From Brasenia schreberi (Eukaryota > Streptophyta > Magnoliopsida > Nymphaeales > Cabombaceae): a DNA stretch of 64,000 nt. The stretch covers positions 3,533,001 to 3,597,000 of the forward strand of contig JAYKKT010000047.1 of the NCBI GenBank assembly GCA_036023115.1. The letters are read 5' to 3'. Below the pieces are notes generated by a model that saw nothing but the letters and a program-made list of their open reading frames with translations, was not told the DNA's origin and made no database searches. Positions 63,672 to 64,000 of the stretch are shown here, piece after piece; position 1 is the first letter of the stretch, and the number at the start of each line of letters is the position of its first letter. Position numbers and translations under genes: made by a program.

Positions 63672-64000
63672 CAGTCTATTTCATACCGCGAACGAACAGT
63701 ATGAAGGAAACACTCGATTCAAATCTTAGGTTAAACCCGTAACCTATCACATGCACACAATTTCACCGCAAGGGAAGCAATTCCCACAGATACCGGAGGC
63801 AATAATCGCAAGAAGTGAAACCCCCTCTGAGAAACAAACTAAAACCCTAAGAAGAGCCGGAAATAGGATCTGAATCTGACCACTTTGAAGCAAAACCTAG
63901 ATCGGCAAATGGCTCGAAAGCGCTCCGTTGCTGCCAGAGACAAGTACTGGTACAATAATCGTTGAGAAGAATGAAGATGATGGTCAATTTTCCCCTGGCC
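63672..64000 (-). promoter_or_regulatory. 5' UTR/upstream region of the GATA gene
   Basis: Sequence directly upstream of the ATG on the minus strand. It is less AT-rich than the introns and has no transposon similarity. AAACCCTAAG-type telo-box-like text (complement at about 63840-63852 and 63892-63900) may be promoter or leader sequence. The transcription start cannot be fixed. Confidence 0.4.

Noticed and set aside
63362..63742. 126-aa + strand ORF
   Set aside because: Antisense shadow of GATA/TIFY exon 1, which has clear TIFY and splice evidence on the minus strand.

Overview
The window is nuclear DNA from a flowering plant. It is AT-rich, has GT-AG spliced genes with very long introns, and is packed with plant-type retrotransposons (Ty1/copia, RTE-clade LINEs) and hAT-like DNA elements. 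I cannot name the species. Nothing looks bacterial, organellar or viral.

Two host genes lie tail to tail. On the + strand, about 1.36-39.84 kb, are twelve exons of a TT9/GFS9 (CLEC16A, FPL-domain) gene. Its 5' exons lie left of the window. All junctions are GT-AG and in phase, giving 491 residues before a stop at 39837 that falls earlier than expected for the family. On the - strand, 63.67 down to 45.01 kb, is a seven-exon TIFY-CCT-GATA transcription factor gene (ZIM/ZML type). TIFY, CCT and a CX2CX20CX2C zinc finger can all be read. The frame of its last exon is unclear. The 5.2 kb between the two stops holds no recognisable gene.

The rest is mostly mobile DNA in introns. (1) At least eight RTE LINE copies end in (TTG)n on their sense strand. 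One is full length with a 20-bp target duplication (3010-6305). (2) Four copies of a ~0.2 kb RTE derivative join the RTE 5' end to its 3' end at the same point. (3) Copia elements: 8658-13630, 18992-31241, 19957-25420, 50992-56149, plus fragments at 6.7-7.2 and 32.7-35.6 kb. (4) A small LTR element at 14722-16613 lacks gag-pol but carries a decayed PPR gene fragment. (5) hAT-like non-autonomous elements with 8-bp duplications lie at 45976-46949, 47820-48893, 51536-52695 and 58872-59415. (6) A decayed 5S rRNA-like stretch lies at 62252-62363.

Nesting gives relative ages. At 7.3-14.5 kb an RTE derivative sits in a copia element, which sits in an RTE copy, which probably sits in a hAT-like element. 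At 19-31 kb a copia element and an RTE copy both sit inside an older, opposite-strand copia element. The host genes keep coding exons while their introns reach 10-15 kb. All coordinates and similarities were read by eye; no database search was run.
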